64,000 bases of DNA from Streptomyces sp. SJL17-4 (GCF_036826855.1 NZ_CP104578.1:4747501-4811500); one strand, 5' to 3'; shown: positions 28,906-38,578, counted from the stretch's first letter. A program made the numbers and translations. The notes: generated by a model from the letters alone, not told the origin.

Positions 28906-30018
28906 ATGGGTCTCACCAGCAACAAAGTCCTCGTGGTGGCGGTCGCGCTGGCCGTGGCGCTGTTCCTCGTCACGGTCTGGCTCTGGCCGCGGCTCGCACG
29001 TCGTGGCTGGCGGGCGGTGGTGGGGCGGATCGGGTTGCTCCTGGTGACGCAGCTGGCGCTGTTCGCGGCGGTGGGCCTGACGGCGAATCGTTCCTTCCTC
29101 TTCTACGGCTCGTGGGCCGATCTGTTCGGGCAGGAGCAGGACATGGGCGTGGTCGTCGACCACGCGGCCGGTTCGAAGGACCTCAAGGTGGTGGGGACGC
29201 AGGGGCTCGACGTACCGGGCGGCGGCCGTCCGACGACCGCCGGCCAGATACAGAAGGTCGTCGTCGCGGGGGAGCGGTCCGGAATCGTCTCGCCGGCCTA
29301 TGTGTACCTGCCGCCGGAGTACTTCCAGGCCAAGTACGCCCAGCGCACCTTCCCCGCCTCGGTGGTCCTGACGGGGTATCCGGGCACGGCGGAGAACCTG
29401 ATCAAAGGGCTGAAGTACCCGAAGACGGCGTACCTCCAGGCGAAGGAGGGCCGGATGCAGCCGATGATCCTGGTGATGCTCCGTCCGACGGTGGCGCCGC
29501 CGCGGGACACCGAGTGCGTGGACGTGCCGGGCGGCCCGCAGACGGAGACCTTCTTCGCGGAGGACCTGCCGAAGGCGGTCTCGGAGACGTACCGGGTGGG
29601 CACGAAGCCCCGTAACTGGGGCTTCATGGGGAACTCCACGGGCGGGTACTGCGCGCTGAAGATCGCCCTGCACCACCCCGACCGGTTCGCCGCCGGGGCG
29701 GGATTCTCCGCGTACTACCGGGCGGCGGAGGATGTGACGACCGGCGACCTCTTCCACGGGAACGACAGTCTGCGCAAGCGGGGCGACCTGCTGTGGAGCC
29801 TGGACCACCGGCCGCAGGGCCCGTCGTCGTTCCTGGTGACGACGTCGAAGCAGGGCGAGGGCAACCGGCGGGGCACGCTCGACTTCATCAAGAAGGTGAA
29901 GAGCCCGGCGAAGGTCTCGTCGATCACGCTGAAGAGCGGCGGCCACAACTTCAACACCTGGAACCGCGAGATCCCGCCGGGTCTCGTCTGGATGAGCGGC
30001 AAGCTCAGCGCGACCTGA
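28906..30018 (+). CDS. Antigen-85-like alpha/beta-hydrolase with N-terminal membrane segments
   Basis: A 370-aa esterase-fold protein. Two N-terminal membrane segments (about 8-25 and 42-62) place the catalytic domain outside the cell. The nucleophile is Ser244 in GNSTGG, and a candidate His is in SGGHNFNTW near residue 348. The whole resembles the FbpA/esterase D group. Mycolyltransferase activity is not expected in an organism without mycolic acids, so it is best called a hydrolase or acyltransferase of unknown substrate. It is divergent from the DUF2156 gene and ends eight bases before the stop of the osmoprotectant ATPase gene on the other strand. Confidence 0.82.
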   Translation: MGLTSNKVLVVAVALAVALFLVTVWLWPRLARRGWRAVVGRIGLLLVTQLALFAAVGLTANRSFLFYGSWADLFGQEQDMGVVVDHAAGSKDLKVVGTQGLDVPGGGRPTTAGQIQKVVVAGERSGIVSPAYVYLPPEYFQAKYAQRTFPASVVLTGYPGTAENLIKGLKYPKTAYLQAKEGRMQPMILVMLRPTVAPPRDTECVDVPGGPQTETFFAEDLPKAVSETYRVGTKPRNWGFMGNSTGGYCALKIALHHPDRFAAGAGFSAYYRAAEDVTTGDLFHGNDSLRKRGDLLWSLDHRPQGPSSFLVTTSKQGEGNRRGTLDFIKKVKSPAKVSSITLKSGGHNFNTWNREIPPGLVWMSGKLSAT

Positions 30019-30025
30019 GCCCCGC

Positions 30026-31027
30026 TCAGGAAGCCGGGGCCGGGGCCGATGCCCGGCGCAGGGCACGGTGGACGCCCTCCGGAGTGAGGACGCCGATCGG
30101 CCGGCCGTCGTCGCCGGTGACCGTGAGCCGGCCCGTGTCGTGCTGGAGCAGCACGGCGAGGGCGTCCTTGAGCGAGGTCCCGAGCGGGACGGGGGCGGGG
30201 GCGCCGTCCCGGCTCCCGGGCTTGTCCGTCGCCGCGGCACCTCCCGCCGGTACGGGTTCGAGGTCGGCCTCCGTGACGGGCGTGACCGCGAGCCGCTTCA
30301 GGCCGCGGTCGCTGCCGACGAAGTCCGCGACGTACGGGGTGGCGGGGGAGCCGAGGACGGTCGCGGGCGCGTCGAACTGCTCGATGCGGCCCTGCCCGTA
30401 GACCGCCATGCGGTCGCCCATGCGGACGGCCTCCTCGATGTCGTGGGTGACGAGGAGGACGGTCTTGCGGACGGTGGCCTGGAGGGCCAGGAACTCGTTC
30501 TGGAGGCGCTCGCGGACCACCGGGTCGACGGCGCCGAAGGGTTCGTCCATGAGGAGGACCGGCGGGTCCGCGGCGAGCGCGCGGGCCACGCCGACGCGCT
30601 GACGCTGACCGCCGGAGAGCTGCGCGGGGTAGCGGGAGCCGTAGACGGCCGGGTCGAGGCCGACGAGGTCGAGGAGTTCGGCCGCGCGCGCGCGTGCCGC
30701 CGCCTTCTTCCAGCCGAGGAGGGCGGGGACGGTCGCGGTGTTGTCGAGGACCGTGCGGTGGGGGAAGAGCCCGACCTGCTGGATGACGTAGCCGATCTTG
30801 CGGCGCAGGGCGACGGGGTCGACGTCGGCGACGTCCTCGCCGTCGACGAGGACGCGGCCGGAGGTCGGCTCGACCAGTCGGTTCACCATCATCATCGTGG
30901 TCGTCTTGCCGCAGCCGGACGGCCCGACCAGGGTGACGAGTTCGCCCTCCGCCACCTCGAAGGAGAGGTCGTCGACGGCGGTGGTGCCGTCCGGATACCG
31001 CTTGGTCACGTGCTCGAACCGGATCAT
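30026..31027 (-). CDS. Osmoprotectant (glycine betaine/choline) ABC transporter ATPase
   Basis: A 333-aa OpuCA/ProV-type ATPase. Walker A is GPSGCGKTTT near residue 38, the signature is LSGGQRQRVGVARALA, and Walker B is VLLMDEPFGAVDP. The C-terminal part holds a CBS-like segment (DGRPIGVLTPEGVHRAL) that in this family can sense ionic strength. It is transcribed away from its presumed permeases and binding protein, which start 144 bases to the right, an unusual split of a set that is often one operon. Confidence 0.9.
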   Translation of the reverse strand: MIRFEHVTKRYPDGTTAVDDLSFEVAEGELVTLVGPSGCGKTTTMMMVNRLVEPTSGRVLVDGEDVADVDPVALRRKIGYVIQQVGLFPHRTVLDNTATVPALLGWKKAAARARAAELLDLVGLDPAVYGSRYPAQLSGGQRQRVGVARALAADPPVLLMDEPFGAVDPVVRERLQNEFLALQATVRKTVLLVTHDIEEAVRMGDRMAVYGQGRIEQFDAPATVLGSPATPYVADFVGSDRGLKRLAVTPVTEADLEPVPAGGAAATDKPGSRDGAPAPVPLGTSLKDALAVLLQHDTGRLTVTGDDGRPIGVLTPEGVHRALRRASAPAPAS

Positions 31028-31170
31028 GGTTCCCCATTCTGGCCCCTGGATGCCGGGGGTGTGTGAAGGGCGTGTTGCCGCATTGTGGCGGGTCTCGGGG
31101 ATTGTCGGTGCCGGGGGTTAGGGTCGTCATACATGCGTTCGGGAGATCGGCGACCCGGGGGGAGGGACGG

Positions 31171-31857
31171 ATGAGCGCACCGAACTGTCTGGTCACGAAC
31201 GACTGGATCTGCGGTGAGTATCTGCGCACGCGCGCCCAGGAGTTGACCGATGCCACGCTCCAGCATGTGGGAATCACGGCCGTGTCCGTGCTGATCGCGC
31301 TCGCCGTCGCGGTGCCGCTCGCGCTGCTCGTCCGGGCCGATCCGCGCTTCGCGGGACCCGTCCTCGGACTGACCACCCTGCTCTACACGGTGCCGTCGCT
31401 CGCCATGTTCTCCCTGCTGCTGCCCCTCTTCGGGCTCTCGTCGGCGCTCGTGGTGACCGGCCTCGTGCTGTACGCGCTGACGATCCTCGTACGGAACACG
31501 CTCGCGGGACTCGCCGCCGTGCCCGCCGAGACCCGGGAGGCCGCCCGGGGCATGGGGTACGGCTCGCTGCGCCTGCTGTGGCAGGTCGAACTGCCGCTGG
31601 CGCTCCCGGTGCTGATGGCGGGCATACGGATGGCGACGGTCTCCACGATCGCGCTGACGACGGTCGGTTCGGTCGTCGGCCGCGGCGGCCTCGGCAATCT
31701 CATCGAGGACGCGCTGCCCACCTTCTTCAAGGCGCAGATGCTCGCCGCCTCGGTGCTGTGCGTGCTGCTCGCCGTCGTCGCCGACCTGTTGCTCCTGGGA
31801 CTCCAGCGGCTGCTCACGCCGTGGACCCGGATACGGACCGCGCCGGGAGGTGGGTGA
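31171..31857 (+). CDS. Osmoprotectant ABC transporter permease 1
   Basis: A 228-aa permease of the OpuCB type with five or six membrane helices. The permease EAA loop AARGMGYGSLRLLWQVELPLALP contacts the ATPase. ATG at 31171 has GGGGGGAGGGA upstream. It overlaps the reading frame of the second permease region and forms an operon with it and with the binding protein. Confidence 0.9.
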   Translation: MSAPNCLVTNDWICGEYLRTRAQELTDATLQHVGITAVSVLIALAVAVPLALLVRADPRFAGPVLGLTTLLYTVPSLAMFSLLLPLFGLSSALVVTGLVLYALTILVRNTLAGLAAVPAETREAARGMGYGSLRLLWQVELPLALPVLMAGIRMATVSTIALTTVGSVVGRGGLGNLIEDALPTFFKAQMLAASVLCVLLAVVADLLLLGLQRLLTPWTRIRTAPGGG

Positions 31858-31858
31858 G

Positions 31859-32596
31859 ATGGGCGTAGTGACGGATGCCTGGGGCTGGCTCACCACCGGC
31901 GCGCACTGGACGGGCGAGGAGGGCGTCGGACAGCGGCTCGCCGAGCATGTGTACGTGAGCGGGGCGGCGCTGCTGATCGCCGCGGCGCTCGCACTGCCGC
32001 TGGGCCTCTGGCTCGGCCACCTCGGCCGGGGCGGGGCCCTCGCGGTGAACGTCTCGAACGTGGGGCGGGCGATCCCCGTCTTCGCGGTCCTCGCCCTGTT
32101 CATGGTGTCCCCCCTGCGGAACGCCGGATACGTGCCGACCGTCGTGGCCCTCGTGCTGTTCGCGATACCCCCGCTCCTCACCAACGCGTACGTGGGGGTG
32201 CGGGAGGTGGACCCGGCCGCGGTGCGGGCCGCGCGGGGCATGGGGATGACCGGCGGGCAGCTGTTCCGTCAGGTCGAACTGCCGCTGGCCCGGCCGGTGG
32301 TGATGACCGGGGTGCGCTCGGCGGCGGTGCAGGTGGTGGCCACGGCGACGGTCGCGGCGATGGTCGGCCAGGGCGGCCTGGGCCGGATCATCACGGCCGG
32401 CTTCGCCACCTACGACACGGCGCAGGTCGTCGCGGGCGCGGTCCTCGTGGCCCTGCTCGCCCTCCTGGTGGAGGGCGTCCTGGTGGGCGCCGACCGGCTG
32501 TTCTTTCCACGCTTCGAGCCACGACGTGATCAACGATTCGAGCCACGGCCCGGCCAACGACGTGATCAACGATTCGATCGACTGAGCAAACGCTGA
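31859..32596 (+). CDS. Osmoprotectant ABC transporter permease 2
   Basis: A 245-aa second permease with the EAA-loop segment RAARGMGMTGGQLFRQVELPL and about six membrane helices. ATG at 31859 follows a GGAGGTG site; an in-frame GTG at 31850 overlaps the upstream gene. The last 30 residues are Arg-rich and repetitive because of a 21-base direct repeat (32521-32541 and 32557-32577). That tail is unlikely to be part of the transporter fold. Confidence 0.88.
   Translation: MGVVTDAWGWLTTGAHWTGEEGVGQRLAEHVYVSGAALLIAAALALPLGLWLGHLGRGGALAVNVSNVGRAIPVFAVLALFMVSPLRNAGYVPTVVALVLFAIPPLLTNAYVGVREVDPAAVRAARGMGMTGGQLFRQVELPLARPVVMTGVRSAAVQVVATATVAAMVGQGGLGRIITAGFATYDTAQVVAGAVLVALLALLVEGVLVGADRLFFPRFEPRRDQRFEPRPGQRRDQRFDRLSKR
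32521..32577 (+). repeat. 21-bp direct repeat in the permease 3' end
   Basis: Bases 32521-32541 are identical to 32557-32577, with a 15-base spacer. The repeat encodes an RRDQRF-type element twice near the C-terminus of permease 2. Confidence 0.85.
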
Positions 32597-32602
32597 CTGG
32601 GG

Positions 32603-33610
32603 ATGGGTGATCTCGTGAACAGGGTCTCGCGTATCGCGGGCGCGGTGCTGGGGACGGCGGCGCTGACCGTCGCGCTGGCCGCGTGCGGCGGTGACAGCCT
32701 GGAGGAGGGCAAGAAGAAGGGCTCGGGAGACGCCGGGGGCGCCGGGAACTCCGGCGGCGCGGAGAAGGGCTCCCTGGTGGTCGGCGCGGCGGCCTTCACC
32801 GAGGCCAAGGTGCTCGCCGAGCTGTACGCCCAGGCGCTGCGGGACGCCGGATACTCCGTATCCATCACCACCGTGAAGAATCGCGAGCTGTACGAGCCCT
32901 CGCTGGAGAAGGGCGAGATCGACGTCGTCCCCGAATACGCGGCGACCATCGCGGAATTCCTCAACGCGAAGGTGAACGGGCCGAAGGCGCCCGAGGAGAA
33001 GCCGGTCGCCTCCGGTGACGCGACGGCCACGGTCGAGGCGCTGCGGAAGCTCGCCGAACCGCGCGGCCTGAAGGTGCTCGCGGTCGGTGAGGCGGTCGAT
33101 CAGAACGCGTTCGCGGTGACGAAGGAATTCGCCGAGAAGAACAAGCTGAAGACGCTTTCCGATCTCGGCGGCTCGAAGCTGAAGGTGAAGATCGCCGCCG
33201 GTGACGAATGCGCGGTACGGCCGTTCTGCGCGCCCGGCCTGAAGAAGACGTACGGGATCGACGTGACCGGGATCGACCCCAAGGGCGTCGGCACCCCGCA
33301 GGCCAAGCAGGCGGTGAAGGACGGGGTGGACCAGCTGGTCCTGACGACCACCACGGACGCCACCGTCGACAGTTACGGCCTGGTCTTCCTCGAAGACGAC
33401 AAGAAGCTGCAGAACGCCGACAACGTGCTGCCCGTGGTCAACGCCAAGGACGCCGGTTCCGCCGACATAGCCGCCGCCCTGGACAAGATCACCAAGGTGC
33501 TGACCACAGCGGATCTCGCCGAACTCAACCGTAAGGTCGATGCCGAGCGGGCGAAGCCGGAGGACGTCGCCAAGGAGTATCTGGAGACGAAGGGGCTGCT
33601 CAACAAGTAG
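32603..33610 (+). CDS. Osmoprotectant ABC transporter substrate-binding lipoprotein
   Basis: A 335-aa OpuAC/OpuCC-type binding protein. The signal peptide ends in the lipobox LAAC, followed by a Gly/Ser/Lys linker. The mature domain begins LVVGAAAFTEAKVLAELYAQAL, typical of choline/betaine binders, with VPEYAATIAEF and DECAVRPFCAPG further on. The start could be ATG 32603 or GTG 32615. It follows the two permease genes, so the plus-strand operon lacks only its ATPase, encoded divergently. Confidence 0.9.
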   Translation: MGDLVNRVSRIAGAVLGTAALTVALAACGGDSLEEGKKKGSGDAGGAGNSGGAEKGSLVVGAAAFTEAKVLAELYAQALRDAGYSVSITTVKNRELYEPSLEKGEIDVVPEYAATIAEFLNAKVNGPKAPEEKPVASGDATATVEALRKLAEPRGLKVLAVGEAVDQNAFAVTKEFAEKNKLKTLSDLGGSKLKVKIAAGDECAVRPFCAPGLKKTYGIDVTGIDPKGVGTPQAKQAVKDGVDQLVLTTTTDATVDSYGLVFLEDDKKLQNADNVLPVVNAKDAGSADIAAALDKITKVLTTADLAELNRKVDAERAKPEDVAKEYLETKGLLNK

Positions 33611-33740
33611 GCGTCGGGTGAGGGGCGTCGGCCCGAAGCGGAACCGGAACGGTGGATATCCACTTCTGGTGACGAGAAGTGGCCAAGAGATTGCCGGGCC
33701 GACACCCCACGCGCCGCCTACGCACGGTAAATTTCAGGCC

Positions 33741-34838
33741 ATGCCACGTGGACGCCACCGCCATTCCCCGCCTCTGCACAAGCTGCTGCCGCCCTCCGCG
33801 GTCGCCGGCGCCGCGGTCGTGTGTGCCGCGGCCGCCTGGCTGCCCGGTGACCTGATCGTCGTACGGCTGCTCGCGGGCGCCGCGGCGGCCGCCGCCGTCA
33901 CCGGTGCCGTCCTCATGCGCAGTTGGGACCGGAGCGCCGGACTGCGGGTCGCCGAGCTCGACCGGGCGCGCACCGCCGACCAGTGGAAGGCCGAGGAGCG
34001 CGTCGCCGAGCTGGAGTCCGACCTCGAAGAGGCCCGCGCGCTCCGCTCCCGGCTCGACGCGAAGCTCCGCGCCAAGCGCGTGGAGCTGGCCGGGCTGCGC
34101 GGCGAGCACGCCGATCTGCTCCGCCGGTACGCCACGGCCGAGACCGAGCGGGCCAGCGCGCTGGAGGGCGCCCGTGTCCTGGCGCTGGAGTCGGCGGCCA
34201 GTACGGCGGGCGACCCCAAGGCGCTGACCGCCGGGGGCTCCACGCCCACTCCCGAGGACTACCGCCGCGCCGCCCAGGCCCTGCGCGACCTCCCGCGCAA
34301 CGCCGCGGCGCAGCAGGCCCGCCGCACCATCGAGGCCGCCCGCGCGCGTGACCTCGCCGAGCGTGCCCGGGAGACGGAGGAGCCGCAGGGGAAGCACGCG
34401 GCGGCAGCCGGAACCGAGCACAGCCGTCCGGCCGCCGCCGCCCTCGCGCTCCCGCCGGCCGCGCCGGTCCCGCCCCCCTCCACGAGGGTCCCGGCGGTCC
34501 CGACGGCGTCCGCGATCGTCCCGTACGCGGCCCGCAGGCCCGTCCCGCGCCCCGAAGGCGGCTTCGACTTCTTCGGTATGCAGAAGGCGGCGGCGATCGA
34601 GGCCGTGCAGCACACCGACCTCGCCGACGTCGTGGGCGAAGAGGTCCTGGAGGAGGCCCTCGCGGCGCAGTCCCCGCTCGGTGCCCCGCTCCTCACCCCG
34701 ATCAGCCCCACGGGCACGCCGGGCAACCCGCTGGCCCCGGCACAGACGCAGGCGGTCGGCCAGGTCATCGACCTGACGGCCCACGACGAGACCGAGCAGC
34801 TGGACGTGGCGGAACTCCGGGGCGCGGTGAATTCCTGA
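33741..34838 (+). CDS. Membrane-anchored coiled-coil protein, conserved hypothetical
   Basis: A 365-aa protein of unknown function. A basic start is followed by two membrane segments (about residues 19-34 and 39-56), then a charged coiled coil (about 62-140, with ERVAELESDLEEARALRSRLDAK in outline). A Pro/Ala-rich middle precedes a conserved end that includes GGFDFFGMQKAAAIEAVQ. The shape suggests a cell-envelope or scaffold protein. No enzyme motif was seen. Confidence 0.7.
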   Translation: MPRGRHRHSPPLHKLLPPSAVAGAAVVCAAAAWLPGDLIVVRLLAGAAAAAAVTGAVLMRSWDRSAGLRVAELDRARTADQWKAEERVAELESDLEEARALRSRLDAKLRAKRVELAGLRGEHADLLRRYATAETERASALEGARVLALESAASTAGDPKALTAGGSTPTPEDYRRAAQALRDLPRNAAAQQARRTIEAARARDLAERARETEEPQGKHAAAAGTEHSRPAAAALALPPAAPVPPPSTRVPAVPTASAIVPYAARRPVPRPEGGFDFFGMQKAAAIEAVQHTDLADVVGEEVLEEALAAQSPLGAPLLTPISPTGTPGNPLAPAQTQAVGQVIDLTAHDETEQLDVAELRGAVNS

Positions 34839-34860
34839 CCCGCCGCCCACACCACTCCTG

Positions 34861-34963
34861 TGTGGGCACACGCCGCGCCCCGCTCCCACCCGCCGTGTGG
34901 GCACACGCCGCGCCCCGCTCCCACCCGCCGTGTGGGCACACGCCGCCCCGCTCCCACCCGCCC
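34861..34963. repeat. 35-bp tandem repeat, three copies
   Basis: Units at 34861-34895 and 34896-34930 are identical; a third at 34931-34963 lacks two bases. Each unit contains the short palindrome-like GTGTGGGCACAC. The array lies between the coiled-coil gene (plus) and nuoD (minus), in a convergent gap, and leads into a CTGCGGGACGATTGCCCACA element of a kind I recall as common in Streptomyces intergenic regions. Confidence 0.8.
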
Positions 34964-34997
34964 TGCGGGACGATTGCCCACAACGGGCGGGGCGGGG

Positions 34998-36140
34998 CTA
35001 CTTGTCGATGTCGCCCACGACGAAGAACAGCGACCCCAGGATCGCCACCATGTCCGCGACCAGCGTCCCCGGCAGCAGTTCCACCAGCGCCTGGATGTTG
35101 TTGAACGACGCCGAGCGCAGCTTCAGCCGGTACGGGGTCTTCTCCCCCTTGGACACCAGGTAGTAGCCGTTGACGCCCAGCGGATTCTCGGTCCACGCGT
35201 ACGTGTGGCCCTCCGGCGCCTTGAGCACCTTCGGCAGCCGCTGGTTGATCGGCCCCGGCGGCAGCTCCGCCATCCGGTCCAGGCACGCGTCCGCGAGGTC
35301 CAGGGAGTTGTGCGTCTGCTCCAGCAGGCACTCGAACCGGGCCAGGCAGTCGCCCTCCTCGCGCACCGCGACCCGCAGGGTGTCCTGGAGCTCCCCGTAG
35401 GCCAGGTACGGCTCGTCGCGGCGCAGGTCGAAGTCGACGCCCGAGGCACGGGCGATGGGCCCCGACACCCCGTACGCGTGGACCGCCGCCGGGGACAGCA
35501 CGCCGACCCCCCGCGTACGGCCCCGGAAGATCTCGTTGCCGAGGACGAGCCGGTCGTACACGTCCATCCGCGAGCGGACGTCGGCGACGGCCTGGCGGGC
35601 CCGGCCCAGCCAGCCGGCGGGCAGGTCCTCCTTGAGGCCCCCGACCCGGTTGAACATGTAGTGCATCCGGCCGCCGGAGACCTCCTCCATCACGGCCTGG
35701 AGCTCTTCGCGCTCCCGGAAGGCGTGGAAGACCGGAGTGATGCCGCCCAGTTCGAGGGGGTACGAGCCGAGGAACATCAAATGGTTGAGGACCCGGTTCA
35801 GCTCGGCGAGGAGCGTACGGGTCCACACCGCGCGCTCCGGGACCTCCATGCCCAGCATCCGCTCGACGGCCATGACCACGCCGAGCTCGTTCGAGAAGGC
35901 GGAGAGCCAGTCGTGACGGTTGGCCAGCATGATGATCTGCCGGTAGTCCCGCGCCTCGAAGAGCTTCTCGGCACCGCGGTGCATATAGCCGATGACCGGC
36001 TCGGCCTGCCGCACGACCTCGCCGTCGAGCACGAGCCGGAGCCGGAGCACACCGTGGGTCGAGGGATGCTGCGGCCCGATGTTCAGCACCATGTCGGTGC
36101 TCTCCGCCGCGCCGCCGATGCCGACCGTCGTCTCCGTCAT
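34998..36140 (-). CDS. nuoD: Stand-alone NADH-quinone oxidoreductase subunit D (NuoD paralogue)
   Basis: A 380-aa 49-kDa-type subunit of complex I, which helps form the quinone site. Signatures are [15 protein letters not shown], the [11 protein letters not shown] segment (Arg55), [14 protein letters not shown] and the C-terminal VVGDIDK end. It is shorter than typical operon NuoD proteins (about 430-440 aa, from memory). No other nuo gene is nearby. The gene directly upstream, five bases away on the same strand, encodes a MidA/NDUFAF7-like methyltransferase. Whether this copy enters complex I or a smaller hydrogenase-like complex is unknown. Confidence 0.92.
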   Translation of the reverse strand: MTETTVGIGGAAESTDMVLNIGPQHPSTHGVLRLRLVLDGEVVRQAEPVIGYMHRGAEKLFEARDYRQIIMLANRHDWLSAFSNELGVVMAVERMLGMEVPERAVWTRTLLAELNRVLNHLMFLGSYPLELGGITPVFHAFREREELQAVMEEVSGGRMHYMFNRVGGLKEDLPAGWLGRARQAVADVRSRMDVYDRLVLGNEIFRGRTRGVGVLSPAAVHAYGVSGPIARASGVDFDLRRDEPYLAYGELQDTLRVAVREEGDCLARFECLLEQTHNSLDLADACLDRMAELPPGPINQRLPKVLKAPEGHTYAWTENPLGVNGYYLVSKGEKTPYRLKLRSASFNNIQALVELLPGTLVADMVAILGSLFFVVGDIDK

Positions 36141-36144
36141 GCGG

Positions 36145-37254
36145 TCAGTATCCCCCCTGGCCCGGAGGCTTCGTAGCCCCGCCCGGAACCCGCTGGGTCA
36201 GCCAGAGGAAGTCGCCGAGACCGCCGCGAGCGGTGAGCTCGGCGGCCTCCCCGGCGGAGGAGAGGGCACGGACGTACGCGACGGGATCGGTCGAGGCGAG
36301 CGAGAGCGGCGGCCGTCCGCCGGACACCCCGAGCCGGCCCAGAGCCTCCCGCTGCGTGACGATCTCGGACACCGGCAATCCACCGTGGCCGGCCTCGCCC
36401 CCGACCGCCGCCCCGCACGCGTCCAGCGCCACATGCGCCGTCACATCGCAGCTGCCGTCCGGGACCGGCGGGACCTCGCGGCCCGCCCGGAAGCCGGTCA
36501 GCGAGCCGAAGGGCGGTCGGGCCTCCCGTACGTGCGCGTAGTCCACGGCCACGGCGCGGCCCGCCGCCAGCGAGGCCACCGTCGACGCCCAGGCCTCGTC
36601 GCGCGGCCGGCCGATCTCGGCCCGTGTGCCCGGCTCCCGCAGGGGCCACCAGTGGGCCAGCCACTCCGCGTCCGCTCCGGACACGGGACCGCCGAGCCGC
36701 TCCGCGCCGTCCGCGCGGACCTCCACGTAGCGGGCCGTGCCCTCCGCGTCCGCCTCGGCGACGTCCACCGGCACGTTGTCGAGCCACTCGTTCGCGAAGA
36801 CCAATCCCCGCACGCCCCGGGGCAGCCGGTCGGTCCACTCGATCCGGGGATCGAGCCCGGCGGGCCGCGCCGCACGCTCGACGGCGTACGCCCGCACCGT
36901 GAGACCGCTCGGGGAGCCGTCGCCGCCCGTAAGACCGCCCGTAAAGCCGCCCGTGAGACCGTCCGTAAGGCCTTCGGGCGAGCCCTCGCCGCGCCCGAGC
37001 GCCGTGAGGACGCCCGTGAGCAGCTCCCCCCGCCCCGCGCCCACGTCCACGAGATCGACCTCGGACGTTCCCAGCTCCTCCGCGACCTCGGCGAGCAGCC
37101 GGGCCACCGCCGACGCGAAGAGCGGGGAGGCGTGCACCGAGGTGCGGAAGTGCCCCGCAGGCCCCTCGGGCCGCAGATAGAAGCCCCCGGGGCCGTACAA
37201 CGCCCGTTCCGTGGCCTGCCGCCACCCCTGCCACTGACACGTCTCATCCGTCAC
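36145..37254 (-). CDS. SAM-dependent methyltransferase, MidA/NDUFAF7 (DUF185) family
   Basis: A 369-aa methyltransferase. The SAM-binding motif is [14 protein letters not shown], and the family segments [16 protein letters not shown] and RAVAVDYAH follow. In mitochondria NDUFAF7 symmetrically dimethylates an arginine of NDUFS2, the NuoD homologue. This gene is immediately followed by nuoD, so the same chemistry is an attractive inference. A short repeat ([17 protein letters not shown], coded around 36925-36975) interrupts the loop after motif I. GTG at 37254 is preferred; the frame is open to 37296. Confidence 0.85.
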   Translation of the reverse strand: MTDETCQWQGWRQATERALYGPGGFYLRPEGPAGHFRTSVHASPLFASAVARLLAEVAEELGTSEVDLVDVGAGRGELLTGVLTALGRGEGSPEGLTDGLTGGFTGGLTGGDGSPSGLTVRAYAVERAARPAGLDPRIEWTDRLPRGVRGLVFANEWLDNVPVDVAEADAEGTARYVEVRADGAERLGGPVSGADAEWLAHWWPLREPGTRAEIGRPRDEAWASTVASLAAGRAVAVDYAHVREARPPFGSLTGFRAGREVPPVPDGSCDVTAHVALDACGAAVGGEAGHGGLPVSEIVTQREALGRLGVSGGRPPLSLASTDPVAYVRALSSAGEAAELTARGGLGDFLWLTQRVPGGATKPPGQGGY

Positions 37255-37351
37255 GCGCCCCAGTCTCCACCTCGGGGAGTACGGGTCCCGCGCCAAGGAT
37301 CGACCCCACGGTTGATCCCTGCACCTATCTCCCTTCCCTACTCTGGGTGAC

Positions 37352-38560
37352 GTGCAGCGCCTTTACGACTTCATCCGCAGACACCCGACGGGCGTCGACA
37401 CCTTCTGGGCGGTCGTCCTCCTGGGGTTCTCCATGCTGTGGGTGGTGGCGGCCCGCTCGGGGACCGTGGAGGGCCATCCCCTCGGATACGGCCTCGTCGC
37501 CGTGTTGTTCTCCGTGGTCGTGGCCCTGCGCCGACGCGCCCCCGAGAAGATGCTGGTCCTCGCGGTCGTCCTCGGAGTGGCACAGCTCGGCTTCGGCCTG
37601 ACGCCGTTCATGGCCGACTTCGCCATGCTCGTGATCATCTACACCGTCGCCGCGCACGACGGCCCCCGCTGGGCGTCCCGGCTCGCGCTGGCCGGCGGAC
37701 TCTCCGCCGCGACGCTCTCGCAGCTGAGATGGCCCATGGAGGAGGCGGGGTCCACCGCGGCCCTGGTCTTCTTCACGGTCATCATGACCGTGCCGTTCGC
37801 GCTCGCCTGGGTCCTCGGCGACTCGCTCCGCACCCGCCGCGCCTACTTCGCGCAGCTGGAGGACCGGGCCTCCCGCCTGGAGCAGGAGCGCGAGGCCCAG
37901 GCCAAGGTCGCGGTCGCCGCCGAGCGGGCCCGGATCGCCCGCGAGCTGCACGACGTCGTCGCGCACAACGTGTCGGTGATGGTGGTGCAGGCCGACGGCG
38001 CCGCGTACGTCATGGACTCCTCCCCGGAGACCGCCAAGCAGGCGCTGGACACCATCTCCACCACGGGCCGGCAGGCGCTCGCCGAGATGCGCAGGCTGCT
38101 CGGCATCCTGCGGACCGGGGAGCACCAGGAGGCCGGGGAGTACGTGCCGCAGCCCGACGTGAAGCAGATCGAGGACCTGGTCGATCAGGTGCGGGGCGCC
38201 GGTCTGACCGTCGACTTCGCGATCGAGGGGAGCCCGCGCCCGCTGCCCAGCGGCGTGGAGCTCACCGCGTACCGGATCGTGCAGGAGGCCCTCACCAACA
38301 CGCGCAAGCACGGCGGTCCCGACGTCGGGGCCAGCGTCCGGCTGGTGTACTTCGACGACGGCCTCGGACTGCTCGTCGAGGACGACGGCCGGGGCGCGCC
38401 GCAGGAGATGTACGAGGACGGGGGAGCCGACGGCCGCGGCCACGGTCTGATCGGCATGCGGGAGCGGGTCGGCATGGTCGGCGGCACGCTGGACGCGGGC
38501 CCGCGTCCCGGTGGAGGCTTCCGGATCAGCGCCCTGCTCCCTCTCAAGCCCGCTCACTGA
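37352..38560 (+). CDS. Sensor histidine kinase, NarL/DesK type
   Basis: A 402-aa membrane sensor kinase. The N-terminus has about five to six membrane helices without a large external domain. A coiled-coil linker leads to the HisKA_3 motif [11 protein letters not shown], with phospho-acceptor His200, then an HATPase domain ending in [16 protein letters not shown]. It is followed 18 bases later by a LuxR-type response regulator, so the two form a two-component system. The small sensing region suggests it reads membrane state. The signal is not known. Confidence 0.92.
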   Translation: MQRLYDFIRRHPTGVDTFWAVVLLGFSMLWVVAARSGTVEGHPLGYGLVAVLFSVVVALRRRAPEKMLVLAVVLGVAQLGFGLTPFMADFAMLVIIYTVAAHDGPRWASRLALAGGLSAATLSQLRWPMEEAGSTAALVFFTVIMTVPFALAWVLGDSLRTRRAYFAQLEDRASRLEQEREAQAKVAVAAERARIARELHDVVAHNVSVMVVQADGAAYVMDSSPETAKQALDTISTTGRQALAEMRRLLGILRTGEHQEAGEYVPQPDVKQIEDLVDQVRGAGLTVDFAIEGSPRPLPSGVELTAYRIVQEALTNTRKHGGPDVGASVRLVYFDDGLGLLVEDDGRGAPQEMYEDGGADGRGHGLIGMRERVGMVGGTLDAGPRPGGGFRISALLPLKPAH

Positions 38561-38578
38561 CGACCCCGAAGGAATCTG

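Noticed and set aside
28906..30018. Mycolyltransferase (antigen 85) annotation for the esterase
   Set aside because: The fold is similar, but Streptomyces do not make mycolic acids, so this substrate is unlikely.
34861..34963. CRISPR array
   Set aside because: The units are directly adjacent with no spacers and no cas gene is near.
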